DNA of 64,000 nt from Lachnospiraceae bacterium (GCA_910575445.1 CAJTFW010000005.1:124001-188000), one strand, 5' to 3'. Positions 44,701 through 54,063 are shown, numbered from the stretch's first letter. Notes: generated from the sequence alone by a model not told the origin. Translations and numbers: made by a program.

Positions 44701-44830
44701 AAGGTACTCCCCCCTATCAGACCCGGCTCCTTACGGCAATCCCTGGGTAAAAGGACGTAATTATGATGTGTGCAATATTCATCAGTTACGACCAGTTACT
44801 CGTGGCCCGGGAGTTCTCCCGATAACTTTG

Positions 44831-44998
44831 CAGGCAGGTCTCCTGGCTTACAGATCCTCATAATAAAAGCGGCCTTCCCAATCGCTCAGTGGCATATATG
44901 CTTTTATACTCCCTGTTTACAGTGACGAGTTCGCACAGGACTTACACCTGTTTCCCTTTTCACCGGTCTGGACAATTCCTTTCCGACACCTGCAATTC
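44831..44998 (-). promoter_or_regulatory. Cobalamin (adenosylcobalamin) riboswitch
   Basis: The minus strand carries the conserved core in order: AAAAGGGAAACAGGTGTAAG (44942-44961), CCTGTGCGAACTCGTCACTGT, GCCACTGAGCGATTGGGAAG and the 3' closing element AAGCCAGGAGACCTGCC (44831-44850 region). It sits between its promoter and cbiK and would switch off the operon when B12 is plentiful. The match to the class-I/II B12 box consensus is very good across all paired elements. The divergent cbiL gene lies outside it. Confidence 0.93.
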
Positions 44999-45032
44999 TA
45001 GATAAATACAGCTATGGCGAAGCTGCACACAT

Positions 45033-45061
45033 AATATATCATATATGCATGGGAAATGCAA
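45033..45061 (-). promoter_or_regulatory. Promoter of the cobalamin-riboswitch operon
   Basis: On the minus strand TTGCAT (45056-45061) and TATATT (45033-45038) with an exact 17-base spacer form a good housekeeping promoter. Transcription would start near 45026 and pass straight into the riboswitch. Confidence 0.8.
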
Positions 45062-45096
45062 TGTTTTTCGGTATTGCCGTAAATCTTATTTTTTTA

Positions 45097-45124
45097 TTGA
45101 AAATTTCTCCACATTCAGTATAAT
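45097..45124 (+). promoter_or_regulatory. Promoter of cbiL and the ABC-2 exporter genes
   Basis: TTGAAA (45097-45102) and TATAAT (45119-45124), spacer 16 bases. It is divergent to the riboswitch promoter, about 35 bases apart between -35 boxes. The leader contains a small GCGCCTGTTTTCACAGGC hairpin before the AAAAAGGAG ribosome site of cbiL. No cobalamin riboswitch is on this side. Confidence 0.8.
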
Positions 45125-45184
45125 AAAGACATTAGCGCCTGTTTTCACAGGCTAGATTCGACAGAGAAAAAGGAGAATAATACT

Positions 45185-45883
45185 ATGGCAGGAATTTTAT
45201 ATGGTGTTGGCGTTGGCCCTGGAGACCCAGAACTTATGACCCTAAAGGCAGTGCGCCTGATTCAGGAAAATGAAGTAATTGTATTTCCAGGACCCGTGGC
45301 TCAGGAGACAGTTGCCTATCAAATCGCAGTACAGGCAGTGCCAGAGCTTGCCAATAAGACTCTAGTAGCCGTTGAGATGCCAATGACACATGACCAGCAG
45401 GAGATGACCCGCAACCATGACAAAGCAGCAGATACACTAGAATCCTATCTAAAAGCTGGACAAAATGTCGTCTTTTTAACACTTGGGGACCCCACCATCT
45501 ATTCCACCTGTCTGTATGTACAGAAAAGAATGATGGAGCGCGGCTATAAGACCCAACTTGTCAGCGGTATCACCTCATTTTGTGCTGCTGCTGCCAGAAC
45601 CAATACCCCTCTCGTGGAATGGAACGAACAACTCCATATTTTACCCGCTGTTCACCGCCTTGACAGCCGCTTAGAATTATCTGGCAATTATATACTGATG
45701 AAGTCGGGCAAAAAGATGAACCAAGTCAAAGAAATCCTAGCTGACAGCAACCGTGATATTGTGATGGTTGAAAACTGTGGTATGGAAAATGAACATATTT
45801 ACCGAAGCGTAGAAGAGATACCAGATGACGCTGGCTATTACTCGCTGATTATCGCAAAGGAACCTAAAACCAAACATGATTGA
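45185..45883 (+). CDS. cbiL: Cobalt-factor II C20-methyltransferase CbiL
   Basis: A 232-residue SAM-dependent tetrapyrrole methyltransferase: the GVGVGPGDPELMTLKAVR N-terminal motif, the SAM-binding FLTLGDPTIYSTCLYV near residue 95, and SGITSFCAAAARTNTPL near 130. CbiL methylates C20 of cobalt-factor II, the first methylation of the anaerobic corrin pathway. It is separated from the rest of the pathway here, which must be elsewhere. It overlaps the ABC-2 ATPase gene by 8 bases, so they are co-expressed. Confidence 0.93.
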   Translation: MAGILYGVGVGPGDPELMTLKAVRLIQENEVIVFPGPVAQETVAYQIAVQAVPELANKTLVAVEMPMTHDQQEMTRNHDKAADTLESYLKAGQNVVFLTLGDPTIYSTCLYVQKRMMERGYKTQLVSGITSFCAAAARTNTPLVEWNEQLHILPAVHRLDSRLELSGNYILMKSGKKMNQVKEILADSNRDIVMVENCGMENEHIYRSVEEIPDDAGYYSLIIAKEPKTKHD

Positions 45884-46712
45884 ACTGAAAAATCTAACCA
45901 AAACCTTTGAAGATTTTACTGCGGTGGATTCTCTTAATCTTCAGATTGCATCAGGAGAATTCTTTGGACTTCTAGGCCCCAATGGTGCTGGTAAGACCAC
46001 AACTATTGGTATGCTCTCCACCCTTCTTTTGCCCACCAAAGGAGAGATTTTAATTAACGGAGAACGTCTCACCAGAAAACGGCAGGATATCAAACGAAAA
46101 GTCAGCGTGATTACGCAGGAATATTCCATGCGCCAGGATATGGATATGGATGAAATTATGGAATATCAGGGACGTCTGTATTTTATTCCTGTCAAGCAGA
46201 TTCGTGCTCGCACAGAAGAACTCTTTCAATTTGCCGGACTGACCGAGCATCGCTATAAGACCATCCGCAAACTCTCTGGTGGTATGAAGCGAAAGCTCAT
46301 GGTCTGTCGCGCGCTTCTGACAGAGCCTGAGATTCTTCTTCTGGACGAACCGACTGCCGGTATGGATGCTATTTCCAGGCGGCAGATGTGGAATCTTCTG
46401 CGACAGCTCAATGAACAAGGACTGACGATTCTTCTCACCACTCACTATATCGAAGAAGCGCAGGCTCTGTGTCACCGGGTCGCTCTTATGAATGGCGGTA
46501 AATTAAACGATGTGGACACGCCGGCCCATTTAATTGATAAATTAGGGGCTTATGCTGTGGATGTTCTGTCGCCTGATGGCGTCCACAGCCGCTATTTTTC
46601 AGAGCGGGAGCAGGCCATCGCTTATCTGTCTGGCTTAGAGGGTCAATGTACGCTAAGAGACACTACCTTAGAAGATGTCTTTGTCGAACAGGCTGGTAAA
46701 CGCCTGTCTTGA
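45876..46712 (+). CDS. ABC-2 type transporter ATPase
   Basis: A 278-residue ATPase of the drug/polymer export class. Walker A LLGPNGAGKTTTIGM near residue 35, signature KLSGGMKRKLMV near 130, Walker B ILLLDEPTAGMD, and the His of LLTTHYIEEA. C-terminal 60 residues resemble the DUF4162/NatA tail (TTLEDVFVEQ). It overlaps cbiL by 8 bases and is followed about 70 bases later by its permease. The substrate is unknown; co-transcription with cbiL may be by chance or may indicate export of a metal or tetrapyrrole. Confidence 0.9.
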   Translation: MIELKNLTKTFEDFTAVDSLNLQIASGEFFGLLGPNGAGKTTTIGMLSTLLLPTKGEILINGERLTRKRQDIKRKVSVITQEYSMRQDMDMDEIMEYQGRLYFIPVKQIRARTEELFQFAGLTEHRYKTIRKLSGGMKRKLMVCRALLTEPEILLLDEPTAGMDAISRRQMWNLLRQLNEQGLTILLTTHYIEEAQALCHRVALMNGGKLNDVDTPAHLIDKLGAYAVDVLSPDGVHSRYFSEREQAIAYLSGLEGQCTLRDTTLEDVFVEQAGKRLS

Positions 46713-46783
46713 TAATATTTTAACAAAGAACGGTTTCCAAACAACTTTAGTTTTTGGAGAACCATATATGGAGTATCTGCACT

Positions 46784-47515
46784 ATGGGAATTATCACAAT
46801 CTTATGGGAAAAATGGAGAGAATTTATCAGAGATTTTTCCCGCATCACACTAGCTGCCATGGTAGCGCCTTTGATGTACCTTATTGTCTTTGGATGGGGT
46901 ATCCGAACCACGATGAACGGACAACCCTATCTATACTTTTTGATACCAGGCGTTATCTCTCTCACCACAATGAACGGCAGCTTTAACGCCATCGCACAGA
47001 ACCTCAATGTGCAGCGCCTATATGAAAAAGCCTTTGACCAGGTTATTATCTCCCCTACCCCACTCTGGCAATTTATCGCCGGTCAAATCCTTGCTGGTGC
47101 CCTTCGAGGACTCTACGCTGGCGGCATCATCCTTTTTTTAGTCTCTCCGGTAAAAACGGGTCTGATTTTTAACCCGGTATCCTTTTTTATCTTGTTTTTA
47201 AATGGAGCCGTTTTTTCCTCTCTTGGAATCGTCGTCTCCTTTCTTGCCCGCAACCATGCCGATGTGCCACGTTTTTCCAACTACTTTATCATGCCTATGG
47301 CCTACCTGTGTAATACCTTTTTCTCCACAGACAATGTTCCCCACGGAGCCCGTGAAGTTATCGCTGCGCTTCCTCTGTCTCAGACCAGTCGCATGATTCG
47401 CAGTATCGCCTTTGGGGAAGCTTATCATCCAGTTGGAATTCTTATCCTTTTTTCGTACCTTACCATCTTTACTGTGATTGCTCTATATTTTGTCTATCAG
47501 AAAAAAAATCTGTAA
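46784..47515 (+). CDS. ABC-2 type transporter permease
   Basis: 243 residues from the ATG at 46784 (MGIITILWEKWREF), with a GGAG site 9 bases upstream; an in-frame TTG at 46754 is the alternative. It has six helices (for example ITLAAMVAPLMYLIVFGWGI and LFSYLTIFTVIALYFVYQ) and the ABC-2 motif region FDQVIISPTPLWQFIAGQILAGALRG (shown in part). It pairs with the ATPase just upstream as an exporter. It ends before a strong bidirectional terminator. Confidence 0.88.
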   Translation: MGIITILWEKWREFIRDFSRITLAAMVAPLMYLIVFGWGIRTTMNGQPYLYFLIPGVISLTTMNGSFNAIAQNLNVQRLYEKAFDQVIISPTPLWQFIAGQILAGALRGLYAGGIILFLVSPVKTGLIFNPVSFFILFLNGAVFSSLGIVVSFLARNHADVPRFSNYFIMPMAYLCNTFFSTDNVPHGAREVIAALPLSQTSRMIRSIAFGEAYHPVGILILFSYLTIFTVIALYFVYQKKNL

Positions 47516-47524
47516 CTGGCAAAT

Positions 47525-47571
47525 AAAAACAGAGATTCCAGCACTTTAAAAGTAGTTGGCTCTCTGTTTTT
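47525..47571. terminator. Bidirectional terminator between exporter and uvrB
   Basis: AAAAACAGAGA (47525-47535) and TCTCTGTTTTT (47561-47571) form an 11-base perfect stem with T-runs on both strands. It ends the plus-strand cbiL-exporter transcript and the minus-strand uvrB transcript. Confidence 0.82.
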
Positions 47572-47606
47572 AATCTGTAATATCTAATCTTGTCTCTAAA
47601 ATACAC

Positions 47607-49595
47607 TTATTCTTTAATATCTTGCAGCTGTTTTTTTAGTTCCACCATCTGGTCACGCAGCATCGCCGCTGCCTCGAAATTCAATTCTGCAGCTGCTTTT
47701 TTCATCTTTTTCTGTACCTCTGCAATCAATTTTTCCAGTTCTTTTACACTCATCGACTCCGGGTCTTTCTCGAACTGCAGTTCTTCTTGTGCAACTTCCT
47801 TCGAAATACGAATCAAATCCCGCACAGCCTTGTGTATCGTCTGTGGTGTAATCCCATGCTCTTTATTGTATGCTTTTTGAATCTCTCTTCTTCGCTCTGT
47901 CTCCTCAATCGCAAGCCGCATCGAATCGGTTATCTTATCTGCATACATAATCACATGTCCTTCACTGTTGCGCGCTGCCCGTCCAATTGTCTGTATCAGT
48001 GAAGTTTCCGACCGAAGAAAACCCTCCTTATCTGCATCTAATATCGCTACCAGCGTAATCTCCGGGATATCTAGTCCCTCACGAAGCAGATTGATGCCCA
48101 CCAGTACATCAAAGACATCTAAACGCATATCCCGGATAATCTCTGTTCGCTCTAAAGTATCCACATCCGAATGAAGATAGCGAACCCGGATACCAAGTTC
48201 TTTCATATAGTCGGTCAAATCCTCTGCCATTCGCTTGGTTAGTGTGGTAATCAGCACCTTATGATGCTTCTCTACCTCTTTTTTAATCTCCCCAATCAAG
48301 TCATCAATCTGTCCCTCCACCGGGCGCACAGATACCTCTGGGTCTAAAAGCCCTGTTGGACGAATAATCTGCTCCGTACGCATCAGCTCATGTTCTTCCT
48401 CATATACGCCAGGCGTTGCCGAGACAAACAAAAGCTGGTTAATCTTACTTTCAAATTCCTCAAAAGCCAATGGTCTGTTATCCTTTGCTGAAGGCAGTCG
48501 AAAACCATAGTCCACCAGTGTCCCCTTGCGACTCTGGTCTCCAAAATACATTCCCCGTATCTGTGGAATTGTCTTATGAGACTCATCAATCATAATTAGA
48601 AAATCATCAGCAAAATAGTCAATCAGCGTATGTGGTGGAGTCCCTGGTGCCAATCCTGAGAGATGTCGAGAATAATTCTCAATACCAGAACAAAATCCAG
48701 TCTCTTTTAGCATCTCAATATCAAAATTGGTGCGTTCTTCAATCCGCTGTGCCTCTAGTAGCTTGTCCTCCCCCTTAAAATACCGCACCCGCTCCTCTAG
48801 CTCCTCTTCAATGTCTTGTACTGCCTTCTGAATCTTCTCCATTGGCACCACATAGTGAGAAGCCGGAAAGATTGCCACATGCTTTAGTTCTCTCTTAATA
48901 TCGCCCGTCAGCACATCTATCTCCAAAAGCCGTTCAATCTCATCTCCAAAAAATTCTACCCGTACTGCCGTATCCGAAGACTCCGCCGGAAAAATCTCCA
49001 CTACATCTCCCCTTACGCGAAAAGTTCCCCTCTTAAAATCCATCTCATTTCTATCATACTGAATATCAATAAGCTTATGCAGCATCTCATCTCTGTCCCT
49101 CTCCATCCCAGGCCGCAGCGAAATCACCATATTTTTATAATCCACTGGTGAACCAAGACCATAGATGCAAGAGACACTGGCTACAATAATCACATCCCGC
49201 CGCTCCGCCAAAGCCGATGTCGCCGATAACCGCAGCTTATCAATCTCATCATTAATCGAAGAATCCTTCGCAATATACGTATCACTTGAAGGCACATAGG
49301 CCTCTGGTTGATAATAATCATAGTAGGACACAAAATATTCTACTGCGTTACTCGGAAAAAATTCTTTAAATTCTCCGTATAACTGTGCCGCCAATGTCTT
49401 GTTATGTGCTATGACAAGCGTTGGTTTATTTAATTGCTGGATGACATTTGCCATCGTAAAGGTCTTGCCGGAACCAGTTACACCAAGAAGTGTCTGGAAC
49501 TGATTGCCTTCCTGGAATCCTTTTACTAATTCTTCGATTGCCTGTGGCTGATCGCCTGTGGGAGCGTATTGTGATACTAGTTCAAAATGATCCAT
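47607..49595 (-). CDS. uvrB: Excinuclease ABC subunit B
   Basis: 662 residues from the ATG at 49595 ([17 protein letters not shown]), with GGAG 9 bases upstream; starts at 49610 and 49625 are further upstream and lack spacing. Walker [13 protein letters not shown] near residue 40, the beta-hairpin [12 protein letters not shown] near 92-103, helicase motifs IDESHKTIP and QTIGRAARN, and the C-terminal UVR domain ([22 protein letters not shown]). It verifies lesions with UvrA and recruits UvrC. Full length. uvrA lies at 34.6-37.4 kb on the same strand. Confidence 0.97.
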   Translation of the reverse strand: MDHFELVSQYAPTGDQPQAIEELVKGFQEGNQFQTLLGVTGSGKTFTMANVIQQLNKPTLVIAHNKTLAAQLYGEFKEFFPSNAVEYFVSYYDYYQPEAYVPSSDTYIAKDSSINDEIDKLRLSATSALAERRDVIIVASVSCIYGLGSPVDYKNMVISLRPGMERDRDEMLHKLIDIQYDRNEMDFKRGTFRVRGDVVEIFPAESSDTAVRVEFFGDEIERLLEIDVLTGDIKRELKHVAIFPASHYVVPMEKIQKAVQDIEEELEERVRYFKGEDKLLEAQRIEERTNFDIEMLKETGFCSGIENYSRHLSGLAPGTPPHTLIDYFADDFLIMIDESHKTIPQIRGMYFGDQSRKGTLVDYGFRLPSAKDNRPLAFEEFESKINQLLFVSATPGVYEEEHELMRTEQIIRPTGLLDPEVSVRPVEGQIDDLIGEIKKEVEKHHKVLITTLTKRMAEDLTDYMKELGIRVRYLHSDVDTLERTEIIRDMRLDVFDVLVGINLLREGLDIPEITLVAILDADKEGFLRSETSLIQTIGRAARNSEGHVIMYADKITDSMRLAIEETERRREIQKAYNKEHGITPQTIHKAVRDLIRISKEVAQEELQFEKDPESMSVKELEKLIAEVQKKMKKAAAELNFEAAAMLRDQMVELKKQLQDIKE

Positions 49596-49728
49596 GATAA
49601 TAATCTCCATATAGACTATTTCCATTTTGGAAATAGTTCACTCCGTATAAGTTCCCCTACTTAATTGTACAAATGCGTTGCACAATTAAATATCAATATA
49701 TTTTAAAATACCTCATTCGAACAAAAAT

Positions 49729-49744
49729 TGCTACATGTAGCAAC
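49729..49744. repeat. 16-base perfect palindrome after the YhcG remnant
   Basis: TTGCTACATGTAGCAA lies directly beyond the stop of the YhcG-type remnant (about 49727-49742). Part of it (TGTAGCAACTT) is repeated on the other side of the remnant at about 50486-50496. It may be an insertion or recombination boundary. Confidence 0.5.
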
Positions 49745-49746
49745 TT

Positions 49747-50466
49747 TTACTCCTTCCGCTGCTCTAATTGTATTTTCGCCCTCTCGATTGCCAAATGCAA
49801 TTTCTCTTCCAATTCTTCTTTAGGTGGCATAGCTGTCAAATATTGAGATACTCTAATATCTCCCTTATCCAATTCGAGCAGTTCAATCACTTCATCTGAC
49901 TTTTCAGCACATAATATCAAAGCAACAGGAGATTCTTCATTTTCCATCCTCTCGTATTTATTAAGCCAACGTAAATAAAGCTCCACCTGTGCTTTATATT
50001 CTGGCTCAAACTCTCCAATTTTCAGTTCTACTACAACCAATCTCCTCAATTTCCTATGAAAAAACAACAAATCTATTTTATAATCTTTTCCATCTATTGT
50101 AACCTTTTTCTGCCTTGCCATAAAAGCAAAATCAGTACCCATTTCCAATATAAATTTTTCTAATTCTGCTAAAATTGCATTTTCCAAATCTTTTTCACTA
50201 TAAGTATCCTGCAATCCCAAAAAATCTAATATACATGGATCTCTATAAAACATATCCACCGTCATAACATCCTTCTCTTCCAAAAGTTGAATGTCGTTCC
50301 TAATCGTTTTTTCAGGACGTTTGGAGATAGCTGTTCTTTCATATAACATAGATTTCTTTCGTTCCCTTAATGTCCTTACACTCCACCCCTCATTTTTACA
50401 CAAAACCGCATAAAAATCTCTTTTTAATTCGTCATTTACAGGCAGTAGCTCTTTAAAATGCGACTA
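49747..50466 (-). pseudogene. YhcG/DUF1016 nuclease, N-terminus lost
   Basis: The C-terminal PD-(D/E)XK half of a YhcG-type protein is intact: DFAFMARQKKVTIDGKDYKIDLLFFHRKLRRLVVVELK contains the D and ExK residues (given here as DLLFFHRKLRR and VVVELKIGEFE). Reading upstream the frame gives SHFKELLPVNDELKRDFYAV, which is the family's conserved middle, but the preceding Trp codon of the TWSHF motif is TAG (50464-50466), and another stop (TAA, 50494-50496) follows about ten codons later. The roughly 150-residue N-terminal domain is missing. A start at the internal ATG of MLYERTAISK is possible but poor, so it is likely dead. Confidence 0.8.
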
Positions 50467-50943
50467 GGTTAATTGTTGCGACAATGTAGCAACTTATTCA
50501 ACATTTCTTACATTTTATTTTAAACTACCGAGAAAAGATCGGTAGTTACTGCCACACCTAATTCTTCCCTCTATAATAAATTTTTTCAATCGCACTAAAA
50601 TATCCGCCCTTATTCATTTAGCTTTATCTCAATGTAATTCAGTTTTTGATTCGTGTAAAATAGGATAGTATTATCCATTCATTTGGTTTTTCATTATAAC
50701 ATATAAGTCAAAAAAAGTACAGACCAAAATCGAACTTTTGTTCTGTGCTTTTTTATACCTTATCGGATGGTAGTCCGCCCCGTCAAGGGCATGTATTACG
50801 GGATGCCCGGATGGGTATATCTTTTTATGCGATTCAGTTATGCCGCTATCTTAGTTTTACAATAAAATACCTGCATGAAGAATATTACTGTAGTTCCCCC
50901 TGTGATCTGCCCCCACATCTTATATGGTATTCACAGTCCATTA
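50467..50943. other. Non-coding stretch with two hairpins
   Basis: No supported gene. It holds the small hairpin CTACCGA-gaaaaga-TCGGTAG (50525-50545) and a terminator-like structure AAAAAAGTACAGA ... TCTGTGCTTTTTT (50711-50754) with T-runs on both sides, which may end the transcript from the AbiE pair or from the plus side. Residual codons before 50490 belong to the YhcG remnant. Confidence 0.55.
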
Positions 50944-51681
50944 TTATTGAGAATTCATCAAATGCTCTGCCTTAATTGCACCCCCTACTGTTATATCATT
51001 TCCCCGATAAGAAATTTCTTCCGCTGCCACTTTAAAATATGTATCATACACCAGATCAAAATCTGTAAATTCGTCCAACAATGTTCCGACATCGTACATC
51101 TGCTTCATCACTTCCATATCTTTTTTTACATTTAATGGAATCCCTGTTGTATGTGGCGCAAATGCCGTCAGTTTATCACCAAGAATACAGTTGATGTCCG
51201 GCGTTTTTACCAGCAGATATTCTGGCTCGGTTAATAATAAATCATTCTTTATTTCACAGTCTACCACTTTTGTATAAGGGTTTTCAGCAAATAAAATATC
51301 CAAAAGAATATAGATATCTTTTCCGGTGATCGGAGACTGGTAAGTAAATTTAAAATGCCTCTTTTCCATGCTGTTTTTACCAATGCGTACCTGTTCCTCA
51401 CATTGTTTAAATGGAAATATCGTTGATGCTTTAGAAATATATGTGTCCACATCCGTATCCGGCTCAACAATAATATCTATATCCGTAGACAGTCTCATAG
51501 GATGCTTTAACAAAAGGATCAGGCAGGTGCCTCCTTTAAAAATGAATGGCATTTCTACCCGCCTGATTGCCTCTAACAAGCCAAACGCAAATACTGCCCT
51601 TTCTAAAAGCGCAGGATCTTTTTTGCTCTGTTTCTGTAACATCCGGATATGTGATTCATTAAAGTTTTCTTTCGTGAGCAT
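50944..51681 (-). CDS. AbiEii-type nucleotidyltransferase toxin (pair 1)
   Basis: A 245-residue nucleotidyltransferase: the GG(T/S) motif in FIFKGGTCLILLL near residue 45 and the two metal-binding Asp in RLSTDIDIIVEPD near 63-70. Members inactivate cell functions, some by modifying tRNA, when freed from the partner. The gene is downstream of its antitoxin by 4 bases with a typical two-gene layout. It is shorter than the roughly 290-310 residues seen for many AbiEii proteins and may lack part of the C-terminal domain. The acidic Asp pair is kept. Confidence 0.86.
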   Translation of the reverse strand: MLTKENFNESHIRMLQKQSKKDPALLERAVFAFGLLEAIRRVEMPFIFKGGTCLILLLKHPMRLSTDIDIIVEPDTDVDTYISKASTIFPFKQCEEQVRIGKNSMEKRHFKFTYQSPITGKDIYILLDILFAENPYTKVVDCEIKNDLLLTEPEYLLVKTPDINCILGDKLTAFAPHTTGIPLNVKKDMEVMKQMYDVGTLLDEFTDFDLVYDTYFKVAAEEISYRGNDITVGGAIKAEHLMNSQ

Positions 51682-51685
51682 AAAT

Positions 51686-52423
51686 TTATTTCTCCGTTCT
51701 GAGCTTTATTCTTGTCTGACTCTGGATGATTTTCAAAATATCCTCTTTTACATGTCGTCGCTTTGCATAACGGAACATCTGGCTTTCATCAACAATATAT
51801 TTTTGAAACACCTGCTCCAGTACACCTGGATATTCCGCCTCGCTGAAGGTTGTCTTTATCACTTTCTCCGCAGTCATATCAACGAGCATTTTTTCAAGAC
51901 AGGTATGCCATACCGCTTTCTTTCCTTTTGGCGCTTCTGTCAGCAGCTTTCCTATAATGATAAGATCATCCTGCCAATATAGATGATACTCCTTTACAGA
52001 AGGATTTAATAAAATCTTCCCTAGAAATTTTTCTTTCAATGTTTCAAACACAAAATCACCCAGATCTGCCTCAACAGACACAAAGACTGCATTATGAGCA
52101 ATCTGGTGGTTTAAAAATTCATTCATCTGTACCAGTTCAAAAATCCGGTATTCTAAAAAAGGATGTCTTTCATAAATCAATTTTTGAATGATTACTGCAA
52201 GCTCCGAATACTCATAATCATATACTGGCGCCTGGTGATCCGGAATACAATACAGATTCCTTCCAACTCTTGCAATTTCCCCTGATTCCAACAAGCGTTG
52301 CATTTTCAATTTATAAGACGCCAGGCTCAGCCCTTTGTACTGCTCTTCTAAAACCCGAAAAAGCTCCTGCCTGTCAAAAGGCTCCTTATTTTTTAATAGA
52401 AATATACCGCTGTCATTGATCAT
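51686..52423 (-). CDS. AbiEi-like antitoxin/regulator (DUF6577-type, pair 1)
   Basis: A 245-residue protein with an N-terminal winged-helix region (FDRQELFRVLEEQYKGLSLASYKLKMQRLLESGEIARVGRNLY, given in part) of the AbiEi type, which typically binds and represses its own promoter, and a C-terminal half (LLTEAPKGKKAVWHTCLEKML) that resembles the AbiEi DUF. The AbiEi/DUF6577 assignment rests on layout and the HTH; it is 4 bases upstream of the AbiEii toxin. It should neutralise the toxin. No deletion is visible. Confidence 0.78.
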   Translation of the reverse strand: MINDSGIFLLKNKEPFDRQELFRVLEEQYKGLSLASYKLKMQRLLESGEIARVGRNLYCIPDHQAPVYDYEYSELAVIIQKLIYERHPFLEYRIFELVQMNEFLNHQIAHNAVFVSVEADLGDFVFETLKEKFLGKILLNPSVKEYHLYWQDDLIIIGKLLTEAPKGKKAVWHTCLEKMLVDMTAEKVIKTTFSEAEYPGVLEQVFQKYIVDESQMFRYAKRRHVKEDILKIIQSQTRIKLRTEK

Positions 52424-52960
52424 AAAATCATCTCCATTAGCATATCGGCACTTTTTATCTGAAAATGCCGATACTGTCCTTAGACGTATACCCCCACAGG
52501 ATTGAAGATGAACACTACCGTACTGAAATAATTGACATCCCCACGTTCACTTTTCAGTATGGATGCCGGGTTCCTGCCGGGCCTGCCCGTATGGGGAGAT
52601 GCCCTGCCGGCTGCTTTGGACATTGTGTTGGAAATGGCCTTTGGCAAAGTAAAACCACTGCCTTTCTGACGAAAACAGCCGTCTCCCTGGATGGAAAACG
52701 GCTGCTTTACATATTTTTGACTGTACCAAGTATAGCATGGATGCCTTTACGGGGAAAGAGCAGAACCGTGCCAATGTTGTGCCAATTTGAAGGTGTAAAG
52801 AAATTAAAGACAGAAAACAGATCATGATTGTTGCCGCTGCCGTCAGCAGGAAAGCAAATTGTAATTTTCGTTTTTTTATGGTAAGATAGGAAATAAGAAA
52901 GACTGGGTGCAAATAGGATAGACAAAAATGGAAACAATAGGATAGAGGTGTCTGCATAGA
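52424..52960. other. Gap with no supported gene
   Basis: Open frames occur on both strands but show no recognisable protein family, no strong ribosome site, and mixed composition. The plus strand near 52740-52790 has a stretch that translates as MDAFTGKEQNRANVVPI in another frame, which could be the tail of a decayed gene. The Rpn gene starts at the right end. I can name nothing with confidence. Confidence 0.4.
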
Positions 52961-53842
52961 ATGGATCAGGAAGTAAAAAATATATCAGCTGATGCTGAAA
53001 AGAAGCCGGAACAGGTGGCAAAATATACTGCAAAGGACAGCGTGTTTACTTCGCTCTTCCGGGAGCCGAAATATCTTCTGCAGTTATATCAGGCACTGCA
53101 TCCGGAAGACCTTGAGGCAACGGAAGACAGTATCAAAAACGTGACGATCACAAATGTCCTGTTAGATCAGTATTATAATGATGTCGGTTTTCAGATTGGG
53201 GAGAAGTTAATCATATTGGTGGAGCAGCAGAGCAGCTGGAGCATCAATATCGTGGTAAGATGCCTGTTATATCTTGCCCAGACTTATCAGGAGTATTTTG
53301 AGAGTACAAAACAGAATGTGTATGGGAGCAAAAAGCTGGAGCTTCCAAGGCCGGAGCTGTATGTGATTTTCACAGGAAACAGGAAGACAAGGCCGGAATA
53401 TCTGTATCTGTCAAAGGAATTTTTTGGCGGGGATGACAGTGTTCTTGATGTAAAGGTCAAAATGATCTATGATGGGAAAGAGGGGGATATCATAAATCAG
53501 TATGTGGCCTTTACAAAAATATATAATGAACAGGTGAAACTGCATGGAAGAACCAGGGAAGCGGTTTTGGAGACAATCCGCATCTGTAAGAATCAGAATG
53601 TGTTGAGCGAGTATCTGTCGGGCCGGGAAAAGGAGGTTGTGGATATCATGATGACATTGTTTAATGAGGAATATATTTTAAAGACTTATGTGGAAAGCAG
53701 GGAAAAGGAAGCATCTGAAAAAGCCAAAATAGGAACAGCTCAAAGACTGCATGAAATGGGGATTTCTCTACAGGATATTGCAAAGGCATGTCAGGTCACT
53801 GTAGAGACCGTAGAACAGTGGCTTGGCCTTGTCAAAGCTTAA
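52961..53842 (+). CDS. Rpn/PD-(D/E)XK-family nuclease
   Basis: A 293-residue protein of the Rpn recombination-promoting nuclease (putative transposase, DUF-type) group. The N-terminal half shows the DSVFTSLFREPKYLLQLYQAL lead-in, then the nuclease core with acidic residues in DVGFQIGEKLIILVEQQSSW (D...EhQ, the ExK variant) and a C-terminal helical region with a helix-turn-helix-like tail (GISLQDIAKACQVTVETVEQW). Proteins of this kind are often found near mobile DNA. It is the only intact plus-strand gene in this island. The start follows AGAGGTG. Confidence 0.85.
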   Translation: MDQEVKNISADAEKKPEQVAKYTAKDSVFTSLFREPKYLLQLYQALHPEDLEATEDSIKNVTITNVLLDQYYNDVGFQIGEKLIILVEQQSSWSINIVVRCLLYLAQTYQEYFESTKQNVYGSKKLELPRPELYVIFTGNRKTRPEYLYLSKEFFGGDDSVLDVKVKMIYDGKEGDIINQYVAFTKIYNEQVKLHGRTREAVLETIRICKNQNVLSEYLSGREKEVVDIMMTLFNEEYILKTYVESREKEASEKAKIGTAQRLHEMGISLQDIAKACQVTVETVEQWLGLVKA

Positions 53843-53865
53843 CAGGATTGTGGCCATTTGCTTAT

Positions 53866-53906
53866 AAAAATCCGAAACCGCCTGTAAAATGTGGTTTTGG
53901 ATTTTT
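53866..53906 (+). terminator. Terminator of the Rpn gene
   Basis: AAAAATCCGAAACC ... GGTTTTGGATTTTT: a stem of about 12 pairs with one mismatch, starting 24 bases past the Rpn stop and followed by TTTTTGAC. It is a clear intrinsic terminator on the plus strand. Confidence 0.8.
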
Positions 53907-54024
53907 TGACTTTTAAAATGATAGATTTTGTCAGAGAGTGATCAACCACAAATTAGAAAAGGATGATTTGATGGACTGGTTGAAAAAATCGCTTTAATGG
54001 GATAAAATTTTATGTAAAGAAAAA

Positions 54025-54063
54025 TGATTCTGAACTCCTTTGTTTAGCAGGTGTTCAGAATCA
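54025..54063. repeat. 11-base inverted repeat
   Basis: TGATTCTGAAC (54025-54035) and GTTCAGAATCA (54053-54063) with a 17-base loop. It stands next to the three 17-base tandem repeats. No gene runs through it and no poly-T is next to it. It might be a boundary of the remnant cluster. Confidence 0.6.

Noticed and set aside
44600-45180. A second riboswitch for cbiL on the plus strand
   Set aside because: All conserved B12 elements lie on the minus strand; the cbiL leader has only a small hairpin.
46675-46986. Plus-strand ORF of 103 aa in front of the ABC-2 permease
   Set aside because: It overlaps the permease in another frame and has no family match; the ribosome site fits the permease start at 46784.
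52465-52957. ORFs on both strands in the gap before the Rpn gene
   Set aside because: Overlapping shadow frames with no ribosome site and no recognisable domain.
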